Positions 10,601 through 20,514 of a stretch of DNA of 64,000 nucleotides are shown in pieces. A program made the position numbers and the translations under genes. The notes under the pieces were generated by a model. It made no database searches. It was not told where the DNA came from and was given only the letters and a program-made list of their open reading frames with translations. Numbering within the stretch: the stretch's first letter is position 1; each line of letters starts with the position of its first letter. This DNA comes from Amanita rubescens (taxonomy: Eukaryota; Basidiomycota; Agaricomycetes; Agaricales; Amanitaceae), in contig WION01000199.1 of NCBI GenBank assembly GCA_015039365.1, positions 38,281-102,280 of the forward strand, in the 5' to 3' direction.

Positions 10601-13595
10601 TCGTTCCGATCGAGGGGGCGAATTTATGTCCACCAATATACAAGATTACTTAACTGATGTAGGAATTATTCATGAAAAATCTACTCCATATATACATCAA
10701 CAAAATGGAAAGGTTGAACGCATGAATAGAACACTTTGGGAAAAAAGTGAAGCATTGAGATTACATGCTTCATGTCCTCAATCTTGGTGGAACTTTGCGA
10801 TCGAAACTGCTGTACATGTTTATAATCGTACTCCACTTAGACGAACCAAATGGAAGACCCCTGTTGAAAATCTTACTGGAAAGAAACCTGATGTTTCTTA
10901 CTTTAAGATATTCGGATCTAAAGCTTGGGTATTTATCCCACATGAATCGCGCGAAAATAAATTAACACCAAGGTCTGAAATAATGACCTTTATTGGATAC
11001 GAACCGAATGCAAAAGCATACCGCTTCATGACAAATACAAATCAACTTCGAGTATCCACCCAAGCTGAATTTGATGAAACCAAATTTCCAAGAGCCAAAC
11101 CTCAAGATGAAAATTATACAAAAAACTTGGACCCTATCAGGCCTATTGAGCAGGATAATTCTGAAAACTCAGATAAAAATATCTCTGATGGTAAACCAGA
11201 TAATGAAGGAGATATTTCATCTGAACAGCAGCATTCAGATGATGATTTCTTTGATTTCAACTTTGAAAATCATCCTAGTTCTGATTCATCAGATAATGAT
11301 GATGATGACACTAAATGGGATGATAAATTAGAATCTTTCTTTGAAAAGAAAGATACATCTTCAAAAGACAAAGGTGCTGAATTAGATCAACCTACAGGTG
11401 TTGAATTAGATCTACCTGTACAAAGTCTTAAAGATAAACCTATTAAAGGAAAAGGCAAAGGAACTGCTAAAAAACCTGTAGAACCTACTCGAAGATCTGA
11501 AAGATCTAGAAAACCGGTTATACAGAAAGACAATGCTTATGGTAATAAAACACCATTAGAAATTGAAAAAGAAATTACAGAAGAACAAGATGTTGTTCGA
11601 GAATTAATTCAAGATCTTAAAGAAAAAGATAAATCTGATCCAAGACTTGATGTCACAATCAGATATTCTCTTAGATCTAAAATACGACAACATATTGATA
11701 AAGTTAAATTACTTTATTCAACATTACACAATGCTCAAATTAATGAAATGTCATGTCTCATCAAAGAGCATGGTAATGGTTTTCTGAATTACTTACTCGC
11801 ACAAGCAATTCCTGCCATTGATATTTCAAGAGATAATATCAGAGAATATCAATACAAAGATATTCAAAAAGTCAAAATTGCTGATCCCAAATCTTATGAA
11901 CAATGGGAGACAGCAATGAATGATGAAATGAAATCATTGAATGATAGAAAAATCTGGGAGCTTACAGAATTACCTCATAATCGTACACCTATTAAATGTA
12001 GATGGGTATATGATATTAAATCCGACGGTCGGAAAAAGGCTCGACTTGTCGCCAAAGGATTTTCTCAAAGACCTGGACTTGACTATGATGAAACGTTTTC
12101 GCCAGTGGCAAGATATGAAACGATTCGCCTTTTGTTAGCAATATCTGTGCTAGAAAAATGGGATATTGAAGCACTAGATGTTAAAACAGCCTTTTTGTAC
12201 GGAAATCTCGAAGCGGATATCTATATGCAACAACCAGAAGGTTATGTAGTCAAAGGCCAAGAACAAAAAGTTTACCAACTTAAAAAGGCAATATATGGAC
12301 TTAAACAAGCCTCATATGCCTGGAATAAACAAGCTAATAAATCCTTAGAGGATTTAGGATTTATACGCTGTTTATCTGATTCTGGCGTATACGTCAGAAG
12401 AGAAGACGACACTATAATAGTGTGTATAGTATATGTCGATGACATGCTTTTCATGGGTGACAGTACACCAGAAATTCATAAAGTTAAAAATGCTTTTATG
12501 AAGAAATGGGAATGTCACGATCTTGGAAAAGTTAAAGAATACTTAGGTATGCAAATCAATTACAATAAGAACATGGGTACTCTTATTATTGATCAACATA
12601 CATATGCTAAAAAGGTTGTAACAAGATTTGGTTTAGAAAATTGTAAACCAACTCGTACACCTTTACCAACAGGATATATTCCAACTGCTGCTACAAAAGA
12701 ATGTACAGCAGAGATGCGATCTTATTTTCAACAAATAATAGGATCGTTGTTATATCTTGCATTAGGAACAAGACCTGATATTACTTATCAAGTAATATTA
12801 ATGTCTCAGTTTTGTGCAAACCCAAATGAAGAACACATACAGAAAGCATTATACATAGTACGCTATGTGAATACCACTGTACAAACTAAAATAGTTTATA
12901 ATGGTTTAAATAAAGAAGGCTTTGTAGCTTTTACTGATGCTGACTGGGGTGCTGACAAGATTACAAGAAAATCTGTCACTGGATATATAGTAAAACTCGC
13001 AGGAGGAGCTATATCATGGGTTTCACGAAAACAAAAAGTAGTGGCACTGTCTTCAACTGAAGCAGAATACATGTCAATGTCTGATACATCAAGACAAATA
13101 GTTTGGATTGAATCACTTATGAGTGAACTCGATTTTCCAATTAAAACTATTTTCTTATGTTGTGACAATCAAGGAGCAATGTTCTTAGCCAGTAACCCTG
13201 CACAAGAACATCGTTCAAAACATATTGACATAAGATTCCACTACATTAGAGAATGTGTCGAAAGTGAGAAAGTTAAACTCACATACATTCCTACCAATGA
13301 ACAAGTTGCGGATATAATGACCAAAAATCTACCATATTCAAAATTTGTAATATTCCGAATGAAGATGGGATTGATCCTAGATGATAGTCAAATATCATTA
13401 AGCAATCATATTAAGGCATCACAAACTTTTGCTAATTATATTAAAAGTAAAACCCTTAATAAGTCCCCAGGACAACATAGTAAAATATTTGAAAGGATTC
13501 AAGATCTTGAAGTGCGAGGATATCTTGAAGAAATCTTTAAATACTATGAAAGAGAAAATGATAAATTAACTACCCTTTTGAAAGCTAATAAATAA
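7632..13595 (+). CDS. Copia Gag-Pol polyprotein
   Basis: A single 1987-residue ORF without frameshift. Gag (about residues 1-235) is of the copia/UBN2 type and is followed by a basic, then acidic low-complexity linker (about 250-700). A Cys-rich knot (C702 onward, CSKSPSCKCPEC) precedes the aspartic protease (DSG at 726-728). The integrase has an HHCC zinc domain (H868, H873, C901, C904) and a DD35E core (D931, D993, E1029). After a charged linker come reverse transcriptase (YVDD at 1601-1604) and RNase H (D1769, then TEAEY and DNQ). All catalytic residues seen are present. The polyprotein copies the element RNA and integrates the cDNA. The ~60-residue tail after RNase H is charged and helical. 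Confidence 0.97.
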   Translation: MSSSNSINSIVPVLTGSNWLAFERLMTAYLNSQGLGAHIDPKLDWPRDLEPSEKAAIKTSDIKPDQLKTLKEIRKEYVEFKEDNMKAKGYITLKLAPNLVHLVDDKNDKAEVLWKSLKDKFGKQGLAATFGLYRQIVDWKLKENSNPNTQVPHLMDLINRVSNQGVTLTVKMQIMTILHALPPSWDSFVANLLAHSADDDTVDEFLNLISEEWSRRKGNRNNANTSVVTRGNKHSNSQVVANMARQQLQQGQPRTPWNSYRGKSFRGRGGRKPMGNRRNPTQHTSTGGPSNGPKHTPGQSQTPFRPQWAGQVPNQSKGPNWERNKAAKAKNRANKLAARTAAQSTLGSGHAMASSTSASLPLIARIGDQVMTDFDEEFVPKIYKYKGTRAVPTDDFMGRIDEISEDSGDSVSRDVQKVRTESTDYSDIFDSAIFADTKDTQSLDDLASPIFASSSISHHQTDNEGYQTDNESHQSEANSSGYEGLYTDEEPEEPMPGSFDDEQISWWYVHTRQYYVDQVRRANLEARRMNTNARTLEHLQNMLRGMVNDHDTVSLRPESVSSSDLNYFYQSDQDSVYHTAPESMASSQIPTRPITPYEDFFNIYDYPTNRTIDTVPVIPSNVPIVYPTPRRSTDLRNLYYFDANMRENLSNHQRIARLYDQNHIDELYNQYNLDEFIIEENNRRRANVINIGHLQDPYNLPCSKSPSCKCPECYKNNKGLTIWMCDSGASHHFTAHLEDFVSYKKYEVPTSVFTADNQADILGIGTVILDHTLKNGSVSRLKLYPVLHMPSATLRLISNGTLCKQGFIAKQDNDRISFYREGSENASLEGFPGDGNETLMWTEGQIIKPSNYKLMMTTINVVGYEIWHQRMGHPSQQILKLGSKNLEGFPPLTIPKDLEPCNGCLKGKAVSQSFPLSEKRAAQPFERIHCDLMTFPIQSYHKQKYLLVIFDDCTSHVWVKPLQKKSNVAVVFEGWHKQIYNQYGYNIKIVRSDRGGEFMSTNIQDYLTDVGIIHEKSTPYIHQQNGKVERMNRTLWEKSEALRLHASCPQSWWNFAIETAVHVYNRTPLRRTKWKTPVENLTGKKPDVSYFKIFGSKAWVFIPHESRENKLTPRSEIMTFIGYEPNAKAYRFMTNTNQLRVSTQAEFDETKFPRAKPQDENYTKNLDPIRPIEQDNSENSDKNISDGKPDNEGDISSEQQHSDDDFFDFNFENHPSSDSSDNDDDDTKWDDKLESFFEKKDTSSKDKGAELDQPTGVELDLPVQSLKDKPIKGKGKGTAKKPVEPTRRSERSRKPVIQKDNAYGNKTPLEIEKEITEEQDVVRELIQDLKEKDKSDPRLDVTIRYSLRSKIRQHIDKVKLLYSTLHNAQINEMSCLIKEHGNGFLNYLLAQAIPAIDISRDNIREYQYKDIQKVKIADPKSYEQWETAMNDEMKSLNDRKIWELTELPHNRTPIKCRWVYDIKSDGRKKARLVAKGFSQRPGLDYDETFSPVARYETIRLLLAISVLEKWDIEALDVKTAFLYGNLEADIYMQQPEGYVVKGQEQKVYQLKKAIYGLKQASYAWNKQANKSLEDLGFIRCLSDSGVYVRREDDTIIVCIVYVDDMLFMGDSTPEIHKVKNAFMKKWECHDLGKVKEYLGMQINYNKNMGTLIIDQHTYAKKVVTRFGLENCKPTRTPLPTGYIPTAATKECTAEMRSYFQQIIGSLLYLALGTRPDITYQVILMSQFCANPNEEHIQKALYIVRYVNTTVQTKIVYNGLNKEGFVAFTDADWGADKITRKSVTGYIVKLAGGAISWVSRKQKVVALSSTEAEYMSMSDTSRQIVWIESLMSELDFPIKTIFLCCDNQGAMFLASNPAQEHRSKHIDIRFHYIRECVESEKVKLTYIPTNEQVADIMTKNLPYSKFVIFRMKMGLILDDSQISLSNHIKASQTFANYIKSKTLNKSPGQHSKIFERIQDLEVRGYLEEIFKYYERENDKLTTLLKANK

Positions 13596-13598
13596 CTT

Positions 13599-13610
13599 AG
13601 CGAAGGGGAG
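13599..13610 (+). other. Polypurine tract of the young copia
   Basis: The purine-rich run AGCGAAGGGGAG directly abuts the 3' LTR, the expected place for the plus-strand primer. Confidence 0.8.
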
Positions 13611-14315
13611 TGTTGAACTTATAATATACGATATACATACAGTATATAGTAAATATAAGTGATATCATTAGTTTACACTAACTAATGTAATAACGCTCAG
13701 TTACTTACTCGTCTCTCAACCAATCATAATAGTGGATGATTGAGTGTGAGATAATATATTGACATGAGAATATATTCGACATATTCTCATACTCATCTAC
13801 CAATCATAATAGTGGATGATTGATGATGAGAACATATTCTGACATGAGAATATCCTAGCGATATTCTCATAAGATCATCCAATCATAATAGTGGAACTAT
13901 TGATGATGTGAATATATGTTGACATGAGAATAGAAGACATATATACGTTATGGTTATCGACCTATCACATTGAAGATTGATAATGTGATGAGTCAGTCAA
14001 TATAATTGATGAGTCAAGTGCTGTGCAAAGCTATGCATTGCTGTACAATAGCTGTGCATTGCTGTGGAATGACGCCTTATGAGTCAAATACCTTTGACTC
14101 ATACTGATAAGACTCTTTGTACTTATTTGTAGTTTAGTAGTATATAAACTGTACTCTAGTAGCGTCAATCCCTATCCTATTATCCTCTCTACTGTCTACT
14201 GTTGAGCCCCAGCTCCAGTAAGCTCTTAACAACTCCACACCACACTCGGTAAGTAGTACATTCCATGTACTAGACTGCGCTGCTCGCTAGGGACTTGTTC
14301 CCCCTAGTTTCAACA
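13611..14315 (+). repeat. 3' LTR of the young copia
   Basis: Identical to 4252-4956 except C instead of T at 14247. It is followed by the target duplication GAGGC. Confidence 0.96.
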
Positions 14316-15035
14316 GAGGCAAACCTCAAGCTCGAGAAACTCGACGCCGCTGAAGTGAACGTTACTGAGTATCAACGACTCATCGGTTCACTCATGTACG
14401 GATCTATTGGTACTAGATTCGACGTTGCGCATGATGTGGGCGTACTTTCACGCCATAACCATGCACCTGGCAGACGACATCACACTGCTGTCAAACGAGT
14501 ATTCCGCTACCTTCGAGGCGCCTCTGACACCTATATTCTCTACGACGGCAAGTCCGCTATTGAAGGACCAGTAATCTACTGCGACGCAGACTGGGCAGGC
14601 GATCCTAACAACCGCAAGTCCGTTTCCGGATATACTGCTATCCTCTCCGGTGCCGCTATCAGCTGGTCATCCAAAAAGCAAGCAACCGTCTCTCTTTCCT
14701 CTACCGAAGCCGAATATATCGCTGCTGCCCGCGCCGCTCAAGAAGCAACCTGGATTCACACTTTCCTTTCCGAGATTGGTCATCCACTCAAAAAACCGAT
14801 TACGCTCTACGTGGACAATCAATCTGCCATCAAACTCATTCAAAATCCAGTTGCACATGACCGGACAAAGCATATCGATATCAAATACCATTTCGTTCGA
14901 GACACTCAAGCTAGAGGAATCATCAAAGTTGAGTATTGCCCGACAAATGATCAAGTTGCCGATGTTCTGACAAAACCGCTATCACGCGAAAAACACAAGC
15001 GTTTTACGGAGCAGATGGGACTTAGAACTGCCTAG
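14316..15035 (+). pseudogene. Copia RT tail and RNase H of the old element
   Basis: This continues the frame of 3588-4251 after the inserted element: the RT connection (LIGSLMYGSIGTRFDV), then RNase H with CDADWAGD, KQATVSLSSTEAEY and YVDNQSAIKL, ending at the 15033-15035 stop. It is open throughout, so damage to the old element lies mainly at its 5' end and in the insertion. Confidence 0.88.
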
Positions 15036-15051
15036 CTCGCCTGAGTGGGCG

Positions 15052-15517
15052 TGTTGAAATTCGTACATTCGTTACTTATATCTTTTCAGTCAAGCATAGC
15101 TGCTATTCTATTACTTGGAATTATGGGCCGCTGCTGTGCATGGCAGGTCCGAGGCTGTTTGTTAGTATGTGCATGTATTTGTTTATTCGGTAATTACCGG
15201 CGCTTACCAAAAAGGAAATAAAAGCGGCTCAAGTTTCGGAATAAAACCGAGTCCTTCGTTTCACTCGGCCTCGGAATTTGTCACTATTTGTTCCTACTTA
15301 CATAATACACTCTTTTGGACACGTATTTTCTTCGTGTACCTCAGTCTTCGTATCTGAAGGACTGAGGTATGATACCACTCTTTTATGTTGTATATTACCT
15401 ACTAAACATTAGTTTAGACATATCTATCTTTACAGGTAATAGAACAAGTCTTCGTATCTGAAGGACTGAGACATATCTATCTTTACAGATAGACCTTCAG
15501 GTTTTCACACATCAACA
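15052..15517 (+). repeat. 3' LTR of the old copia
   Basis: It begins TGTTGAAAT after a purine/G-rich run (CCTGAGTGGGCG) and ends ACATCAACA, giving a 6-bp terminal inverted repeat TGTTGA/TCAACA. Its right edge cuts straight into the microexon array of the minus-strand GTPase gene. Confidence 0.75.
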
Positions 15518-18500
15518 TGTTTTTCACGAATATGTGGTGTACTTGCATTCTGTTGGTCATAGGAAAAAAATGTGATGGAGCTGCCTTTCACAAAATGTGC
15601 ACTGTCACTCACTTGCTGTTGGTCATATGAAAACATGTGATGAGACTGCTTTGCAAAATGTGCAATGTTACTTACAAACTGTTGGTCAAAGGATGTGATG
15701 AGACTACCTTTCACAAACATGTGCTGTCACTCACATTCTGTTGGACAACATGTGATAAGACTGCCTTCCTAGCATTGTGCAATATCACTCACTTGCTGGT
15801 TGGTCATAGGAAAGCATGTGTTGAGACTGTCTTTCACAACATGTGCACCATTGCTCACTTCCTTTTGACCAAAGGAACAGATTCAGTGTCACCACCTTTC
15901 ACAACATGTGCAATGTTACTCGAAAAGATGTGATAACACTACCATTCATAAAATGTACAATATCACTTACTTCCTGTTGGTCATAAGAAAAAATGTGATT
16001 AGACTGCCTTTCACAAAATGTACAATGTCAAGGCTCACTTGCTGTTGGCCATAGGAAAATATGTAATGGCACTGCCTTGACACATTGTGTAATGTCACTC
16101 ACTTGCTGTTGGAACTGGTCATAGGAATAAAAGTGATAAGATTGCCTTTCACAAAATGGGCAATGTTACTCACAACCTGTTGGTCATAAGGCAAAATATA
16201 ATGAGGCTGCATTCACAAATGTGTGGTTTTACTTGCATTCTGTTGGTCATGGAAATAATGTAATGAGAACCTTTCACAACATTTGCAATTTCACTCACTT
16301 CCTGTTGGTCAGTGATGAGACTGCCTTTCTCAAAATGTACAAAGTCACTCACAAGCTGTTGGTCATAGGAAAAAAGTGGTAATTCAGCCTATCATAAAAT
16401 ATATAGTCACTGACTTGCTGTTTGTCATATGATGAGAGTGACTTTTACAAAACATGCAATGTCACTCACAAGCTGTTGGTCATAGGAAATGATCTGATGA
16501 GATTGCCTTCCACAAAATGAGCAATGTCACTTGCAATCTGTTGGACATCAAAACAGAAGTGATGAGACTGCCTTTCACAAAATGTGCAATATCACTCACA
16601 TCCTGTTGATTGTGGGAAATGATCTGATGGGACTGCCTTTCACAAAATGTACAATGCCACTCACAAGCTGTTGGTCATGGGAAAAGATGTGATGAGACTG
16701 CCTTTCACAAAATATTCAATATTACTCACTCTCTGTTGTTCATAGGAAAAAATGTGATGAGATAGGCTTTCACAAAATGTGCAATGCCACTCACCTTCTG
16801 TTGGTCATATGAAAAGATGTGATGAGACTGCCTTTCACAAACTCTGTAATGTCACTCACTTTCTGTTGGCCATAGGAAACATGTGATGAGACTGCCTTTC
16901 ACAAACTCTGTAATGTCACTCACTTTCTGTTGGTCATAGGAAAGATGTGATGAGACTGCCTTGATATGTCACTCACTTGCTGCTGGTCATAGGAAAAGAT
17001 GTGATGAGATTGCCTTATGAATGGGTAATGTCACTCACAACCTGTTGGACATAGGGAAAGATGTGATGAGACTGCTTTCACAAATGGGTAGTGTCACTTG
17101 CTTTCTATTGGTCATAAGAAAAAATGTGATTAAGCTGCCTTTTACAACATGTGCAATGTCACTCACTTGCTGTTCATCATATGAAAAAATGTGATGAGAC
17201 TCCTTTTTTGCCACTCACTTTCTGTTGGTCATATGAAAGGAAGTGATGAGACTTCATGTCACAAAATGTGCAATGTCACTCACAACCTGTTGGTCATAGG
17301 AAAAGAAGTGATGAGATTGCATTTCACACAGTGGGCAATGTTACTCACAAGCTATTGGTCATAGGGACAGATGTGAGACTGCCTTTCACAAAATGTGCAG
17401 TGTCACTCACTTGATGTTGGCCATATGAAAGCATGTGATGAGACTGCTTTCACCAATGTGTGGTATCATTCACATTCTGTTGGTCACAGGAAAAATGTGA
17501 TAAGACAGCCTTTCAAACATTGGGCAATGTCACTGACAAGCTGTTGGTCATAGGAAAGGACACATAGAGCAGCCTTTCAGGAATACTTGAAATGTTACTC
17601 ACATAGAACTGTTGGCCATTATAGGCAAACTTTTCATATGGTCATCTTTTGAATCATTAAACCAGTATGACATGATGCTAACCCCCTATGTTTATACAAA
17701 AAAATTCAGTGCTTTTCACAAAACAGCCAGTATCATTCACAATCTGTAGAGCAAAAGGATTGTCCAGATTGTCTTGTAGCAGATTGGCCTGCATCACTTA
17801 CTTCCTTTTAAAAGAATTAGGATAATAAAATTGAATGAAAGAAAACAATCCCACTGACTCTCTTTTAAAGTATTGCATATGATGAGCTCATATCTCACAA
17901 AAATATTACATACATCCTGTTTGTTTTGTAATTGCTTGTGATGAATGTTTGAAAAGGAGACATATTTACCGTCTGTTATTTTGGGACTCATGTAATGTTT
18001 ATGAGCAGACAGAAAGGAAATCTCACTGACTTTCTGTTATTAATCCAATGAGGCTTGTTGAGACCATCTTTCAGATAACATTATGTCACTAACCTTCTAT
18101 TGTTCATTGGGTTGTGTTTGATAAACTGCTGCACAATGAAGTTGCTTACTTTCTTTAAGCAGGTCAAATGTTGTGTGAGGCAGTCACACTGTATCACTCA
18201 CTCCCTGCCCATGAGAGACTGGGTTGACAAGTCTGCTTACAATGATTATAGATTAACTCACTTCCTATTGGTCATATGATGCACCATGGGATCATTTACC
18301 CAAATCAAAATTGAGTCATGTCACTCACTTCCTGTAGATTATGGGACAACCCTGCTGATCACAAAAAAAAGCATTACTCACAAACTGTTGTCATGAGACA
18401 ATATATCAGATCTATCTTAGTTCAATGTCACTTACCCACTGATATCAATATCATCAGATCCTGCCACCAAGAATATGGCAACAACTAACCTGTGCTTCAT

Positions 18501-18562
18501 TGGCCATCTGAACAATGACTAATCTTGTTTTCATGTGAAGGTATCAGAGTGTTACTTACCTC
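15518..18562 (-). repeat. Array A: tandem introns separated by single-codon exons
   Basis: Read on the minus strand, every ~50-67 bases the pattern acceptor AG, three variable bases, donor GTGAGT (or GTAAGT, GTCAGT, GTTAGT, GTATGT, GCAAGT) recurs. About 46 single-codon exons can be read (TTT 18384-18382, GAA 18331-18329, GAA 18264-18262, down to AAT 15549-15547), plus one 6-nt exon (17608-17603). One unit has lost its acceptor (17415-17414, AT for AG) and one is fused by a deletion near 15921. Each intron contains a CTCATCAC-like branch region, a TTTTCC tract and AACAG. Units from 17600 down are nearly identical in their intron part; those nearer the G domain are more diverged. Confidence 0.8.
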
Positions 18563-19960
18563 CTGATGCACTTGTTGCAAAGATTTATCATTCCAGACCA
18601 AGGTCACCTACCTTCCTGTCCACCTATTTCTGTGCATTCTTTCTATGGTGATATGTAGTTTGACAAAATACATACCCAGAAATGTGGAAATTTTGAAAAA
18701 ACCATGAGAAAGCCATGATCCCATGTCCAATCTTTACATCCCAGAGCATGTCTGAGCAATGTCAATGTTAGTGAGTGACATTTTGAATATGACATTCACC
18801 GAAGTGCAGATTTAATACAAAGACCAAGATTATTCATCTGTGTTGAAACAAACAGCTGATGTATGCTTTCATTGTCTATTGCATCAGCAGTTTGCTGAGT
18901 TAATTCAGCACAATTCTTCTCAGGTAAATCCATGTCTATGAAATGACATTACTACCATGTTTCAGGAAGAAATCTTGTCATTCTCACCTTCCAACTGCAC
19001 ATATGCCTTGGGAGGATATTTGGCATCCAAAACTTTAGGAAGATAAACTTTCTGAAAAGTGATTTCAGCAATTTCCCTGGCTCTCTCCCACTTATCTTCA
19101 TCCTTTGAATCAGTCAAGTTGACAAATTCACTTGCTATTTGACCATCAAACTTAGTGAATATAACCACCAAAGGAACTGTAAAGGACTAGTCAGTGCACT
19201 GTGGTGAATTTTGTGGAAATTTGGCCAATGGAAAGCAGATAACAACAAGATAAGAACTTACCACTGCCTGTCCCTTTATTGAAGAATTCAAGTTCTGTGG
19301 GCAGAATGGGACGAGGGCTGTCCATGGGTATACAGTACCTACAGGAAATCAGGTCAGACAGTACTGTAAAGGGAAAATGCAAAATACCAAATTGCATGCA
19401 ACTGATTCTTCAGCTCAGTTTCTGCAGACCTCTTTTCAATGAACTTCCAAGCAAGCTCCAATTCATCAGTTGAACCAGATTCAAAACCCATAGAGTCATG
19501 GAAGATAAAGTCACTTCCAGGGTATGTAATTTGATGCTCAATACCATGCATGCCTCTCTGTTATCCTTGATTGTGAATGGATACATCTATACATCATTAT
19601 CTGGCTCACCTCAATTGATGGCACCAAATGAATCACAGACTGTTCAAGCTGATTACCTGCAAGAAACTTGACAGTCAAAGGAAGCACAAAGTCCAACTGA
19701 CATACCATCCTTGTCATATATGCTGGTCTTTGTCCCCTTTGCTACACCACAAACCTTCTCAAGGATGGTTGTCTTGCCTGCATTAGCCCTTCCAATGACA
19801 AGGATGCGAAAGTGTGGGCATAGATAGCGTTCCCTGAGTACTTGAACATGTGTCTCATGATCATCATGATCTGCATCTGATATGTGTCAATCAGGGATTA
19901 ACAATGCTGAGACATATAAATTAGCCTACTCAAAGAAGGTGCACTAGTTGTAGCTGCCAT
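15518..19960 (-). CDS. P-loop GTPase gene A with single-codon exon array, 3' end cut by copia
   Basis: The start is ATG 19960-19958. Conserved exons are 19960-19930, 19876-19706, 19656-19610, 19557-19388, 19338-19262, 19176-18988, 18935-18800 and 18751-18676. They encode a G domain: P-loop GRANAGKT (residues 39-46), DSMG as G3 and TKFD as G4. Further exons are 18623-18612 (12 nt), 18562-18560 (GAG), 18507-18490 (18 nt) and 18438-18436 (TGG), all phase 0. The array of one-codon exons then runs to 15547. The encoded tail is Lys/Gln/Glu/Leu-rich and starts WFEEGKKKTDREIG. The old copia LTR replaces the expected last exons, so the allele is probably truncated. Paralogue of the gene at 55882. The substrate is GTP; the pathway is unknown. 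Confidence 0.8.
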
Positions 19961-20514
19961 GACTCATGTTCTGCTATAGCCTATGATCATTGTTCGATGA
20001 GGGTATGATGGAAAGGAAATGCACACCAGAGATGATGGAAAAAAGCAATGATAGCCAGTGTGTGAATCAAGAAGTGTCCTGGACTTGATAGGAGCAATGG
20101 ATGATGTGTCTGGCTTCTGGATTAAGAAATCAGAGAACAGTGGTGAGTTAGATGATGTAGTTTACTAGATGTAGGTGAGGTTCAGAGTGCGTGGGCTCAA
20201 GATCGAAGAGATAACGGTGTGTCGGGTGACCGTGGGCTGCGCGTGAGAACGAACTTCTCCATTCGGCAACTCGGGTACCCACTCATCGTTTTTGTTACGG
20301 GAAAAAGACCTGGAACGCATTTCGGATCTTGAGCTGAGCACATACTACCGTGACCATAGTGCCATCAGTCTCAACTTCCCAGCCGTGCACTAGTCCACCA
20401 TACGCACGCAAGACACGCTCAGGCCGCCGCCTGCTCGAACACAGCACGCCCACTCTAGGCCCAGAGACGATCAACTCACTTCGGCCTCGGCTGTGGAATG
20501 ATTCTGCCTCTCAA
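19961..20514. other. Upstream region of GTPase gene A
   Basis: No gene is seen. The left part is AT-rich and CpG-poor like the gene. From about 20180 the base composition changes to CpG-containing sequence, marking a segment boundary. Confidence 0.4.

Larger units (their letters stand above)
4252..14315 (+). mobile_element. Young, structurally complete Ty1/copia element with an extra ORF
   Basis: Two 705-bp LTRs (4252-4956, 13611-14315) differ at one position (T at 4888, C at 14247). Each begins TGTTGAA and ends TTCAACA. The 5-bp GAGGC at 4247-4251 is repeated at 14316-14320. The order is LTR, half-tRNA primer site, ~1.16 kb leader, an unknown ORF (6123-7439), one uninterrupted gag-pol ORF (7632-13595), polypurine tract (13599-13610) and LTR. 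It inserted recently into an older copia and appears capable of expression. Confidence 0.95.
3588..15517 (+). mobile_element. Old Ty1/copia element, 5' part lost, split by a younger copia
   Basis: Reverse transcriptase (3588-4251) and RNase H (14316-15035) belong to one copia pol. They are separated by the young copia at 4252-14315. Insert plus 5-bp duplication is 10069 bp, matching the frame shift between the halves, so pol was open when hit. Its 3' LTR is 15052-15517. The 5' LTR, gag, protease and integrase are absent. Confidence 0.85.

Noticed and set aside
15518..18400. CRISPR-like array (regular repeats with variable short spacers)
   Set aside because: The variable parts are only 3 bases, the repeats are 50-67 bases and degenerate, and the arrays continue the frame of eukaryotic GTPase genes with splice signals at every border.
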